Assembly: GCA_025927475.1 (NCBI GenBank)
Contig: JAICLL010000002.1
Coordinates: forward strand, 1-64,000
Source: Pirellulales bacterium
GTDB taxonomy: Bacteria; Planctomycetota; Planctomycetia; Pirellulales; JAICIG01
Reading direction: 5' to 3'
DNA length: 64,000 bases
The notes under the pieces are model-generated. The model searched no databases, was not told the origin of the DNA, and saw only the letters and a program-made list of their open reading frames with translations. The position numbers and the translations under genes were made by a program. Below are positions 22,525 to 30,984 of this stretch, piece by piece; position 1 is the stretch's first letter; the number at the start of each line of letters is the position of its first letter.

Positions 22525-24069
22525 CTACTGATCGACCCGCGTGTATTCGCCGTGATTGCTCTCTGCCAAGACGCGCAGGAAGGTGTCGAAGGGGTTCGCC
22601 AGCCCGGGCAGCCCGACACCGATGCCGATCGAGTTGATCGTCAGCCGCCGTGTGCGGTTCATCTCGGTGAGCAGAGCGATGATTTGCAGCGGATCGTTGA
22701 TGGCGCCGCCGGCCGGCTCCCCGTCGGTCAAGAAATAGATCGACTCGGTGTCGAAATCAAACGCCGCATTCAGGGCGTCGTACGATGCCGTGGCCGGTCC
22801 CAAACCGCGCACCAGCACCCAGGCCACCGCTTCTGCTTTGTTCTCTTCAGTCGCCGGCAGCAACTCTTTCGACCAGGGCGTGACGGCAATGTCGAATGCC
22901 AGCACGCTGAAACGCACGCTGCGGGGCAGCGACAAGATGGTGCTGGTCAGCTCGCGCTTGGCGGCTTCGATCCGCCCGCCGCTCATGCTGGCCGAAGTGT
23001 CGATCACAAACACAATCCGCTCGGCGCAGAGCGGCAGGCCGTAATAGGTCGAGCTCGATTTTTTGACGGCCTGCGACATGCTGGGCACGTGCTTGCCCGA
23101 CAGCGGATAGGCAAATCCTTCTTGATTGCCCTTCCACCATTTGGTCCAAGCTTCGTCGTCGAGGCCATGCGACTCACCGGTGACCGCGGTGAGGTGGCGA
23201 ACGATATCGCCGCGGACTTCGCCCGTCACGGTGGGGAGCAGCTTGACCAAGGCGTCGACGGCGGCGGCCAGCGGCACGCGGCACATGGCCGCCACCACCG
23301 CCCGCCGCAGCGCGAAGCGTTCGTTGAACACGGGCCGGTTCGACATTTTGACGAGCGTGCCTAGGCTCGTCTCGTCGGCCATCACGCCGAGCTGATCGGC
23401 CAGGCCCAGCACGAGCGGAGCGCCGGCGGGTTGCCGACTGGCTTGATCGAACAGTTCGAGCGCGCGGCTTTCGGTTAGCGAATCGTCGGAGGCCAGCGCC
23501 ACCGCCAGCAGGCTGCCGGCGGTGTCGACCGAGTCGCCGCGTTTGAACGATTTCTCGATGGCCGCCAGCACATAATCGGCCACCGGTCGCTGATCGCTCA
23601 GCTTAATGAGTGTCGAATAGGCGGCCACGCGAACATCGTCCAGCGAGCTGCCCAGCCCGTGCTGAACGAGCAGCCGAGCGGCCTCGGCCGTCGGGTATTG
23701 TTCAAGTTGGCGCACCGCCGCGAGACGCGTGTCGGGCTTTTTGCTTTTCATTTGCCGCAGCAGCGTGAGCTGCACCTGCCGCGGCGGAGCGAGCGGCTCT
23801 TTCGGCGCTGACCTGGCCGATTTCTTCGCCGACCGGGTGCGCGTGCGCTTGGCTTCCACCGAGGGCGGATCGGCCGCTGACTCGTCGGCCGCCGTTGCCG
23901 CGGACGGTGGCTCCTTGGTTGGTGGATCATCGTCCGCCGCGCTGGCCGGCAGGCCGATACCGCACCAGATCAAGCTGACGAGCAGAGCGACAAGCGACGC
24001 ATCGTAGCCATCACGCTCCGCGTGACGTAAGCCCGTGGCCGAAAGGCAGGCAGGAGCGGTTCGAGTCAT
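22525..24069 (-). CDS. Exported HEAT-repeat and von Willebrand A domain protein (paralogue 2)
   Basis: A 514-residue protein closely parallel to its neighbour: hydrophobic export segment (SLVALLVSLIWCGIGLPASA), acidic/basic linker, HEAT-like repeats (VQLTLLRQMKSKKPDTRLAA, EVRGDIVRHLTAVTG) and a VWA domain with an intact MIDAS (DTSASMSGGRI, FLTDGEPAGG). The C-termini of both end in the same pattern (GEY, then RRVDQ or TRVDQ). The ATG at 24069 follows a GGGAGACTG ribosome site. About 280 bp with an R1 repeat separate the two genes. Substrate or partner unknown. Confidence 0.86.
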   Translation of the reverse strand: MTRTAPACLSATGLRHAERDGYDASLVALLVSLIWCGIGLPASAADDDPPTKEPPSAATAADESAADPPSVEAKRTRTRSAKKSARSAPKEPLAPPRQVQLTLLRQMKSKKPDTRLAAVRQLEQYPTAEAARLLVQHGLGSSLDDVRVAAYSTLIKLSDQRPVADYVLAAIEKSFKRGDSVDTAGSLLAVALASDDSLTESRALELFDQASRQPAGAPLVLGLADQLGVMADETSLGTLVKMSNRPVFNERFALRRAVVAAMCRVPLAAAVDALVKLLPTVTGEVRGDIVRHLTAVTGESHGLDDEAWTKWWKGNQEGFAYPLSGKHVPSMSQAVKKSSSTYYGLPLCAERIVFVIDTSASMSGGRIEAAKRELTSTILSLPRSVRFSVLAFDIAVTPWSKELLPATEENKAEAVAWVLVRGLGPATASYDALNAAFDFDTESIYFLTDGEPAGGAINDPLQIIALLTEMNRTRRLTINSIGIGVGLPGLANPFDTFLRVLAESNHGEYTRVDQ

Positions 24070-24203
24070 CTTTCAGTCTCCCAAGGCGGGCGATTGTCTC
24101 GATTGTCGCCACCGGGCGGCCCCAAGTCAACAAATTCACTGCCATATCAAATTCACTGCCACATCTTTACCTCGGAATTCGTCGCACCGCGACAACGAAA
24201 GCG

Positions 24204-26231
24204 CTACTCACCCACATTCAGGACGCTGTTGTTATACGTCCCGGCGCGGCGCGGATTGCCGGGGTCGGCGCGCCACTTCGTGCCGTCGAGCACATATTTA
24301 TACTCGTGCCGGCCGCCTTTCAGCTTCAGCGTGGTGGTGTAGCGACCTTTAGCATCGGGACCCTCCATCCGGTGCGCGGTCGGCTGCCAATCGTTGAAGC
24401 CGCCGGCCAAATACACCGCGTCGGCTTTGGCGTCGGGCCGATAGGTGAAACGCACCTCGTAATCGTCGCCTTGCAAATGCGCGACCGCAGGACCGCCCAG
24501 CTTCAGGTCCTGGTCGGCGGGCACCGTCTCGAACGTGGCCACCATCATCTCTTCCCAGGTCTGATCGCCCCAATGCACGGTTTCCTTCGGGTTGGGATTC
24601 ATCAGGTTGTCGGCCGAGTTGTCGAACGTGGCCGTGCCGTGCAGCACCGTTCCCTCGGGCATCAACAGCGGCGCGACCGGCACATAAGAGTTTTGCCAAT
24701 TAAAATCGTAACGCGGCACGTCGAGCACCGTTTCTTTGCGTCCGTCGGGATACAAGGCATCGAGCCGGAACGACTTGCCGCGCAAGTGCATGTGCGGCAG
24801 CAACGCGTAAATATACGTGTTTTGGCCAAAGCGGTATTCGGCCTCGACCTGATGGTCGGTGGCGCCGGGCGGAATGGCAAACCGCACGTTGATCAACGCC
24901 TTCGTTCGCAGTTCACGTCCAACGTTCGCCCGATCGGCAAAGACCAATCCGCCCACGCTCTGATCGACCTGCTCGCTGCCGTTGGGCGTATAGTGGGCCT
25001 GAATCACCAGCTTCGATCCTTTCGGCACCAGCTTGGCCGAGCCAGGGGCGAACACCGAGGCCGGCATGCCGGGCGAATAGGCCGCCAAGGCGTTGAACAG
25101 CGGCAGCTCGGGGCGGCGGGGGTCCTCGCCCGGCGGCACATAGAACACGATCAAATGGTGCACCACCGAACGATTGCCCGGACGCACTTCGGCAGCCTGA
25201 ATCCACCGGTCCTCGTCAAACTCGACGTCGAGGTCGAAGTGCTGATAGGCCACCACGCCCTTGGCCGGCACGGTGTAGGGTTCGGGCATCGAAAACACCA
25301 CGTCGGGCTTGGGAATTCGCCAACCCTCGACAAACTGCGGCGGCGTCGGCAGGTCGGCCGCATCGCCCTCGGGCGCGCCGTTGTCGATCCACTCGAACAC
25401 CAGCCGCTTTTCTTCGTCGCTCAACCGGCTGTCGTTGCTGAAGTGGCCAAACTCGGGGTTGGCGTGCCAGGGAGGCATGCGGCCTTCGTCGATCACCTCG
25501 CGAATCATCGCCGTCCAACCCAGCACGTCGTCGTAAGAGGTGAGCGTGAACGGGCCGATTTCTCCCTGCCGATGGCAGCGCACGCAATGGCTGTTGAAAA
25601 TGCCGGCGATGTGCCTGGTGTAGGTGATGTCGCCCGTGGGCGGTTTGCGGATCTCGCGGCCGATGAGACAGCCAATCGCTTTGGTCACCGGGGTGGGCAC
25701 GGCCTCGCCCGTCAGCACACGGTCGATCGCCGTCGCCAGATCGCGTTGCTGGGGCTGGGGCCGCGCATAGCCCACGCCATATTGATCGTCGATTCTTCCC
25801 CAGTAACGCACCGTGCGCTCGGCGTCGAGCAAGAAGACTTCGGGCGTGCGCTGGGCGCCGAACTGATCGGCCACCTTGTTGCCCGCGTCTTTCAAGATTG
25901 TAAACTCGATGCCGTGCACTCGCGCGTAATGGGCGATCTCGGCCAAGGAATCTTGCCGATTGGCATTGATGCCGACGAAGGCCACCTCGCGCGGCTCATA
26001 CTGCTTGGCCAGTTCGGCCAGCCGCGGGCCATACTGCAAGCTCAACGGGCATTCGGTCCCCAGAAAGGCGACGACCACCGCCTTCTTGTCCGACCAGTCG
26101 TCGAGTTGGCGCCAAGCGCCCAGGTAATCTTGCAGCTTGAAGTTGTCGATGTGCTTGCCGAGGGGCGCTTCGGGCCGATCGGCGGCGAAAATCGTCGAAC
26201 AGGCGACGAGCAAAGGTGCGAGCGTGTGCAT
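24204..26231 (-). CDS. Four-domain exported redox protein: redoxin, cytochrome c, PHM-like copper monooxygenase, CBM48-like
   Basis: A 675-residue protein with a short export signal. Residues 22-175 are a thioredoxin-fold redoxin (VVAFLGTECPLSLQYGP) with one cysteine, C61, in place of CXXC. A haem c site CVRCH is at 216-220. Residues about 310-575 resemble the copper type II monooxygenase fold of PHM and DBH: HH at 358-359, QAHY (H413), HMH at 480-482 and methionines near 562-563 are the candidate copper ligands. Residues about 604-673 are a CBM48/AMPK-type glycan-recognition module (VYLAGGFNDW, HEYKYVLDG). It would act outside the cytoplasm as a copper enzyme with built-in electron delivery and sugar binding. 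Substrate unknown. Confidence 0.86.
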   Translation of the reverse strand: MHTLAPLLVACSTIFAADRPEAPLGKHIDNFKLQDYLGAWRQLDDWSDKKAVVVAFLGTECPLSLQYGPRLAELAKQYEPREVAFVGINANRQDSLAEIAHYARVHGIEFTILKDAGNKVADQFGAQRTPEVFLLDAERTVRYWGRIDDQYGVGYARPQPQQRDLATAIDRVLTGEAVPTPVTKAIGCLIGREIRKPPTGDITYTRHIAGIFNSHCVRCHRQGEIGPFTLTSYDDVLGWTAMIREVIDEGRMPPWHANPEFGHFSNDSRLSDEEKRLVFEWIDNGAPEGDAADLPTPPQFVEGWRIPKPDVVFSMPEPYTVPAKGVVAYQHFDLDVEFDEDRWIQAAEVRPGNRSVVHHLIVFYVPPGEDPRRPELPLFNALAAYSPGMPASVFAPGSAKLVPKGSKLVIQAHYTPNGSEQVDQSVGGLVFADRANVGRELRTKALINVRFAIPPGATDHQVEAEYRFGQNTYIYALLPHMHLRGKSFRLDALYPDGRKETVLDVPRYDFNWQNSYVPVAPLLMPEGTVLHGTATFDNSADNLMNPNPKETVHWGDQTWEEMMVATFETVPADQDLKLGGPAVAHLQGDDYEVRFTYRPDAKADAVYLAGGFNDWQPTAHRMEGPDAKGRYTTTLKLKGGRHEYKYVLDGTKWRADPGNPRRAGTYNNSVLNVGE

Positions 26232-26707
26232 CGTAATACGCTTTCTAATTGGTCCAGGTGCCGCTTGTTATCATATCGCCCCGCCGACAAGCCTGGCAAT
26301 CCAATGCACCCGGCGGCAGTGTCCAAACATGTGTTTGTTGTTCACCGAGAGCATGTGGCACAGCCGCCCCCGGCTGCGGCCTGGTCGACGTCACCGGAGG
26401 CGGCGACGTCACAGCCGAGGGCGGCCGTGCCACATGGGCCGCCAGAAGGCCGCCAGCGATACACGATTAGGATGCTACCCCACCGGCGTGCCGAGCACGC
26501 TATAATCGCCGGTCGGGCGCGGCGGCCAATCTGACCCAGCGGCGCGAAAAAGGACCTTCCGCAGGTCAATGAGACTGGCAATCCGTATCAAGCTCCGAGC
26601 TATCCCGAGCGGCGTTGAAGCCGGGCCTCTTTGCCCGACGGCGTTTTGTTGGTAATTTAGAAGGTCCGCCGGCCCACCGCCTCAACCAGGCTGGCCGGCG
26701 CAAGCAT
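26232..26707. other. Intergenic region upstream of tRNA-His, with a long inverted repeat
   Basis: No protein gene is supported. It holds the 83-bp inverted repeat at 26353-26435 and, nearer the tRNA, GC-rich inverted sequence at about 26664-26702. The tRNA promoter must lie in the last 100 bp, but I see no clear -10/-35 pair. Confidence 0.6.
26353..26435. repeat. 83-bp inverted-repeat element (family R4)
   Basis: The ends ATGTGGCA and TGCCACAT are perfect complements. The arms continue as CAGCCGCCCCCGGCTG against CAGCCGAGGGCGG, and the centre has paired GACGTC boxes. No coding capacity; it looks like a miniature dispersed element. Confidence 0.85.
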
Positions 26708-26782
26708 GGTGGCTATAGCTCAGTTGGTTAGAGCACCAGATTGTGGATCTGGGGGTCGTGGGTTCAAGTCCCATTAGCCACC
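26708..26782 (+). tRNA. tRNA-His (anticodon GTG)
   Basis: The acceptor stem pairs gtggcta (26709-26715) with tagccac (26775-26781), and the extra G at 26708 faces C at 26782, the G-1:C73 identity pair of tRNA-His. The anticodon loop ttgtgga carries GTG at 26743-26745. The T arm has the standard ggttcaagtcc. The CCA end is not encoded. A toxin-antitoxin module lies 9 bp beyond, converging on it. Confidence 0.97.
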
Positions 26783-26791
26783 CTTAGCGGT

Positions 26792-27181
26792 TTAGGTTGC
26801 TTTCTTCGTCTTGCTTTTGCCGCGGGCTTTGGCCTTGGCGGCTTCGGCTTCGCCGGCTTGCAGGGCGCGATGCACCTTGTCGAACGTGCTCAGGCTCGGC
26901 GAACGCTTGGCTTGTTCGATGCGGTTCAAGGTTTCCGCGCGGATGCCGGCCCGGCGGGCCAACTCGACTTGCGACCAGCCCAGCGCCCGCCGCGAACGGA
27001 TAATGTCGCGGCCCATGATCGCCCGCATGGATTCCAAGGCGGGATAGTTGCCTCGCTCATTCAGCGGCGGCAATTCGGGTTCCGGCGGCTCGCCGGCAAT
27101 CCGCAGAAATTCCGCCTCGGGCAAGACAACAAACCGCTCGCCAGCCAAGGTTAAGGTTTGAACGCTCGCAAAATCAATCAT
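26792..27181 (-). CDS. XRE-family helix-turn-helix antitoxin, HigA-like
   Basis: A 129-residue protein from ATG 27181 (MIDFASVQ). An N-terminal 45-residue segment precedes a Cro/C1-type helix-turn-helix (about residues 55-110: MGRDIIRSRRALGWSQVELARRAGIRAETLNRIEQ) and a lysine-rich tail. The domain covers the expected antitoxin of RelE/HigB modules. Its start overlaps the restored stop of the upstream toxin gene (ATGATTGA), so the pair was coupled. This gene is intact although its toxin is frameshifted. Confidence 0.86.
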   Translation of the reverse strand: MIDFASVQTLTLAGERFVVLPEAEFLRIAGEPPEPELPPLNERGNYPALESMRAIMGRDIIRSRRALGWSQVELARRAGIRAETLNRIEQAKRSPSLSTFDKVHRALQAGEAEAAKAKARGKSKTKKAT

Positions 27182-27444
27182 CGTAAAACCCATCGCGGTG
27201 TCCAATTTTCTCCACAATCACCAGCCAATCGTCTTCTTGCCAACCGCTGCACTCGAAATTGAACGCGGTAATCGCCCGAGCGGACGCGGTGAAGACCGGA
27301 TAGGTCGCCTGACAACGACTTAACGCCGCTCACTTCCGGCCACCGTGCCAGCCGCTCCACCAAACGTTCAACGCGAAATTGCATCGGCTTGGGAAGCGCA
27401 TCGAACTGCTTCAGCGCTTCAACCAACACGTCGATCCTGGCCAT
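27174..27444 (-). pseudogene. RelE/HigB-type toxin gene with a one-base frameshift
   Basis: The start ARIDVLVEALKQFDALPKPM and the core LSGLHRVRSGDYRVQFRV are typical of RelE/ParE toxins. At about 27242 an extra T (cggttgg) shifts the frame. Removing it reads WQEDDWLVIVEKIGHRDGFY and then DD with a stop at 27174-27176, the standard family ending, whereas the unshifted frame ends in an arginine-rich tail. The last beta strand and the usual catalytic tail are therefore lost. Toxin first, antitoxin second is the HigBA order. Confidence 0.85.
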
Positions 27445-27614
27445 GTCCTAGTATCGTCCGCAGTTGACGCGGCGGTCAAGCTGTTGACGCGCCGGCGTCA
27501 ACGCCCCTGGCCGATGCCTCGGGGAAAAGATCGGTTTTGGAGCCTTTGGCGCGCGCTCTTGTGCCCGCAAGGGGTTTCGGCGATTCTGGTGATTCCTTAA
27601 ACCGATTTCCGAAG

Positions 27615-28169
27615 ATGTACGACCCTCAGCTTCTCAAGCAACTGGTGCGCGAACGGGCCTTGCGGTTCGGCGACTTCACGCTGGTGTCGGGCAAAAAGGC
27701 CAAATACTATCTCGACGGCAAGCAAGTGACGCTCGACGCCACCGGCGCCCGCCTGGTGGGCGAGGGCATTCTCGACCTGTTGGGCGACGACCTGCCCCAG
27801 GCGGTGGGCGGCATGTCGATCGGCGCCGATCCGATCACGGCGGCCATCGTCACCATGGCCGGCGTCCGCGGCCTGTCCCTGGCCGGATTCATGGTGCGCA
27901 AGGAACCCAAGGGCCACGGCACCGAACGTTATATCGAGGGACCGGTGCAGCCGGGCGACCGCGTGGCCATTGTCGAAGACGTGGTGACCACCGGCGGCTC
28001 TTCGCTGCTGGCCATCGAGCGTGCCGAGGCGTTCGGCCTGGTGGTAACCCGCGTGATTGCCATCATCGATCGGCTCGAAGGGGGCGCGGCTGCCTTCGCC
28101 GCGCGTGGCTGCGCCTTCGCCAGCTTGCTTACCATCGCCGATTTTGGCATCGAACCGCCCGCGCCGTAG
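27615..28169 (+). CDS. pyrE: Orotate phosphoribosyltransferase
   Basis: A 184-residue protein with the PRPP-binding motif VAIVEDVVTTGGSSLL (type I PRTase) and the orotate site GKKAKYYLDGKQVTLD. It makes OMP from orotate and PRPP in pyrimidine synthesis. ATG 27615 (MYDPQLLKQLV) is chosen: the in-frame extension to 27537 has no family character. Length is close to typical PyrE. No other pyr genes are adjacent. Confidence 0.95.
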   Translation: MYDPQLLKQLVRERALRFGDFTLVSGKKAKYYLDGKQVTLDATGARLVGEGILDLLGDDLPQAVGGMSIGADPITAAIVTMAGVRGLSLAGFMVRKEPKGHGTERYIEGPVQPGDRVAIVEDVVTTGGSSLLAIERAEAFGLVVTRVIAIIDRLEGGAAAFAARGCAFASLLTIADFGIEPPAP

Positions 28170-28363
28170 GCGACAGCCGCTGCATGCCGCTGGCGCGGAA
28201 TGGGCGGAATTGAAACGCCGCATCGCCGGCGCATTCGGCGCCACCCGAACTACGGTCGCGTCGCCCAAGAAAATGCGGAAAACTTCCGCCATTTTCGCTC
28301 GTTTCTCAAAACCGCGATTTATGTTTTACTGTGCTTTTGGGGGCCTCGGCGGGGAGTCGGACC

Positions 28364-29680
28364 ATGTTTTGGCTTGTCTTGGGCGGCGCGGTCAATTTGT
28401 CGCTGGCCGGCGTCCTGCTGTATCTGATTCTCATGCGGCTGAGGCCCACCGACGCGGCGCCGCCGCCCGCTTCGCTGCCGACGACGGCCAACGGCGAAGC
28501 CCCGCCAGCCGCGAAGGCCGCAAACCAGCCCCGCGAGACGCCCAAATCGGACAAATCGAAGGCCACCGAACACGAGCAACGCCGCCGCTGGCTCGATAAC
28601 CTCACTACCCGCGTCGAAGGCGAAATCGGCCTGCACTCGTATCGCATCGAAGAGATCAGCGAGGAACTGCGGGGCGTGGCGGGCGGAGACCCAGAGATGG
28701 TGCTCGCCGCCGCCGCACGAATTCTGGTGGCCAATCAACGGCTGCAAGCCGACCTGGCCAGTGCCCGAGCCGAAATCCAACAGCAACGCCAGCAGGTCGA
28801 AGAACTTGTGGCCGAAGCCCGCACCGACACGCTCACCGGCTTGCCCAATCGCCGCAGCTTCAACGAAGACCTGCAGCGGCGCTTCGATCAATGGCGCCGG
28901 CACCAGATGCCGCTGGCGCTGATTATGCTCGACCTCGATCACTTCAAACGCTTCAACGACAGCTTTGGGCATCAGGCCGGCGACGCCGTGTTGCGGCTGG
29001 CCGCCCAGGCGATCTCCAACACCCTGCGGCAAATGGATCTGCCGGCCCGCTTCGGGGGCGAAGAGTTCGCCGTAGTCCTGCCCGGCACCAAGCTGCGCGA
29101 AGCCATGAAAGTGGCCGAACGCGTGCGGGCGATGGTGGCGGCGCAACATTTTGAATACGACGGTCAGCCTTTGCAGGTTACGGTAAGTGTCGGTGTGGCC
29201 CCCGCGGTCGAGGGCGATGAACCGGCCCACCTGATCGAGCGGGCCGACGAGGCGCTCTACGCCGCTAAAGAACGCGGACGCAATTGCGCTCTGGCCCACG
29301 ATGGCGAACAGATTATCGCGATCGAGCAAGATCACGCGGCGGTGCGGCTGCCTTTCACCGAGCTGCAGCGCGTGGCCCCCTATGGCGGCGGCGGCGAGCT
29401 GCCCGACGAAGCCGCGTTCCACGAGGTGCGCTGCCACGATCTTTCGGCCGGCGGCATCTCGTTCTTGTGCGCCGAGCCGCCCGACTCGCAGAGCCTGGTG
29501 GTGCAGTTGGGCAAAGGGCCGAACGTGCGATACATGATCGCCCGGGTGGCTCACATCGTGGCCGTCGGCGAAAGCGCCGAGGCGCGGTTTCGCGTGGGCT
29601 GCTCGTTCATCGAGCGGCTGCACCCGCCGGGCTTGCCCGCTACCGAACCCGAGCTGGTTGCCGCCGGCGAGCCCGCCTAG
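28364..29680 (+). CDS. GGDEF diguanylate cyclase with C-terminal PilZ-like domain
   Basis: A 438-residue protein. A hydrophobic helix at the N-terminus (VLGGAVNLSLAGVLLYLILM) anchors it. A helical linker (residues about 70-155) is followed by a GGDEF domain (about 160-325) with an intact active loop RFGGEEF and an inhibitory-site RxxD (RQMD) five residues before it, so product feedback is likely. The last 95 residues (VRCHDLSAGGISFLCAEP, then VGCSFIERL) look like a PilZ c-di-GMP receptor, although its RxxxR motif is not clear. Synthesis and sensing in one chain would form a local c-di-GMP circuit. ATG 28364 is preceded by a good GGGGAG site. Confidence 0.9.
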   Translation: MFWLVLGGAVNLSLAGVLLYLILMRLRPTDAAPPPASLPTTANGEAPPAAKAANQPRETPKSDKSKATEHEQRRRWLDNLTTRVEGEIGLHSYRIEEISEELRGVAGGDPEMVLAAAARILVANQRLQADLASARAEIQQQRQQVEELVAEARTDTLTGLPNRRSFNEDLQRRFDQWRRHQMPLALIMLDLDHFKRFNDSFGHQAGDAVLRLAAQAISNTLRQMDLPARFGGEEFAVVLPGTKLREAMKVAERVRAMVAAQHFEYDGQPLQVTVSVGVAPAVEGDEPAHLIERADEALYAAKERGRNCALAHDGEQIIAIEQDHAAVRLPFTELQRVAPYGGGGELPDEAAFHEVRCHDLSAGGISFLCAEPPDSQSLVVQLGKGPNVRYMIARVAHIVAVGESAEARFRVGCSFIERLHPPGLPATEPELVAAGEPA

Positions 29681-29918
29681 CCCGGACGCCCGAAAGGCGC
29701 CTCGGCGCTCTTCTTCGGCCTGCTCTGCGGGCATTGCCCACCAGCGGTTCCTCGTCAAAACTCGGTGAATGTCGCTAAGCTCCGAGTTTCGCGCAAGCCG
29801 GGCAAACCCTGCCGACGATAGCGATTTTCTCGATTGTGGCGACTCTGCGCTCCGATAAGTCCTGGGGGGAGAACCCGGGGACAATCTCGAAACAAAAACT
29901 TGCAGGAGCGCAACTGTC

Positions 29919-30449
29919 ATGAAAACTCTCGTGTCAGCGTCTTTCGCCGCGCTGGTGCTCTGCGGCAGCAGCGGCTGCGGGCAACTCTGTTGCCGCCCGT
30001 TGTTCCCCTTCTTGCACCACGCCTGCACCAGCGCCTGCACGCAAGGCTGCGAAGCGACGGGCATTTTTAATTGGTCGCATCACTGCGATACCTGCGATCA
30101 ATGCGCCCACTGGACCGGCGAAGACATCGTGGCCGAGACCGGCGACGCTTACCAGCCGCGCCATGCGGCCACGCCCAACCGCCCGATCAAACACCACCAC
30201 GCCAAGCGCTCTCATCCGAACGCCTATCACGTGACGAGCCGCACGGCTCGGCCCATGCGGCAGACCCTTGGCCAGCCCATCGACCCGTCTGCTGAGCAGC
30301 CCGTCGAAGAGACCGAAGTGGTCGAATCGTCCGACGACGCCGTCGAGGCCGATCAGCTTGTTGACGACTCGGACGAGGTGGAAGAAGAAGTCGTTGCCAG
30401 GCCGGTCAAGGCCCGTCGCGTTCGCTCCACCCGGTCACGCAACCGCTAA
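29919..30449 (+). CDS. Small cysteine-rich lipoprotein
   Basis: A 176-residue protein with ribosome site GCAGGAGCG. The N-terminus is a lipoprotein signal ending in SSGC (C20). A cysteine/histidine-rich segment follows (residues about 21-65, CC, CTSACTQGC, CDTCDQC), which could bind metal. The rest is low-complexity, changing from basic to acidic (EETEVVESSDDAVEAD) and ending basic. No named family recognised. Transcription probably ends at the hairpin at 30490-30525. Confidence 0.75.
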   Translation: MKTLVSASFAALVLCGSSGCGQLCCRPLFPFLHHACTSACTQGCEATGIFNWSHHCDTCDQCAHWTGEDIVAETGDAYQPRHAATPNRPIKHHHAKRSHPNAYHVTSRTARPMRQTLGQPIDPSAEQPVEETEVVESSDDAVEADQLVDDSDEVEEEVVARPVKARRVRSTRSRNR

Positions 30450-30489
30450 ACGGCGAACCATGCGGCGAAGCGGAGCTTCGGCTCCACCT

Positions 30490-30525
30490 GGGGGGTGATC
30501 GGCAGCGCGCAGCCGATCACCCCCC
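30490..30525. terminator. Perfect 14-bp hairpin, probable terminator
   Basis: GGGGGGTGATCGGC pairs perfectly with GCCGATCACCCCCC around an 8-base loop, 40 bp after the lipoprotein stop. No U tract directly follows (atctggttt), so it may act with Rho or as a 3' stabiliser. Confidence 0.65.
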
Positions 30526-30984
30526 ATCTGGTTTACGGTCCAATTGCCGAACCCGGCATGGTTGCGGAAAACCAAGCCGCTCCGGGCAGATTGCCTCACC
30601 TAGAACGCGCCTGTGCCTCATAGTTTCAACGGGCTTTCGCGCATCAATACCGCAGCACGATCAACAAGCTGGCGGCAAGGTAGCCTCCGGCTAGGTAGCC
30701 AGCCGCCGGAGCCCGCGACGCTCTCCTTGCGTCCGCACCGTCAAACTCGATTAGAAAAGGTCTTCAACTCGATATCGCCCTCGTCAAGCACCACGGGCGC
30801 TGGCGATGCCGTCTCGGTCGCATCCCCGCCCGAACGGCCGGTGGCCAGATCGGCTTTCCGCCATTGCAGGCGCGTCTTCGCGATCGGCGGAGCGCCGCGA
30901 ATGAATTGCCTCGTGACCGCTGAAAGATTATTCTCAAGCCACCTCGGGGAAGAAGCTGAAGCGTGACGTATCGTAGGCCCAACT
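30526..30984. other. Intergenic region between lipoprotein and hpt
   Basis: About 460 bp with no convincing gene. A short inverted stretch (about 30680-30712, aggtagcctccggct against agccgccgg) is present. Open frames run on both strands but have no start signals or family character. Confidence 0.5.

Noticed and set aside
24306-26534. 742-codon open frame antisense to the redoxin/copper protein
   Set aside because: The minus-strand gene has four recognisable domains; the plus reading is low-complexity and lacks any motif.
28319-30064. 581-codon minus-strand frame across the GGDEF gene
   Set aside because: Shadow of the GGDEF-PilZ gene; no start signal or domain.
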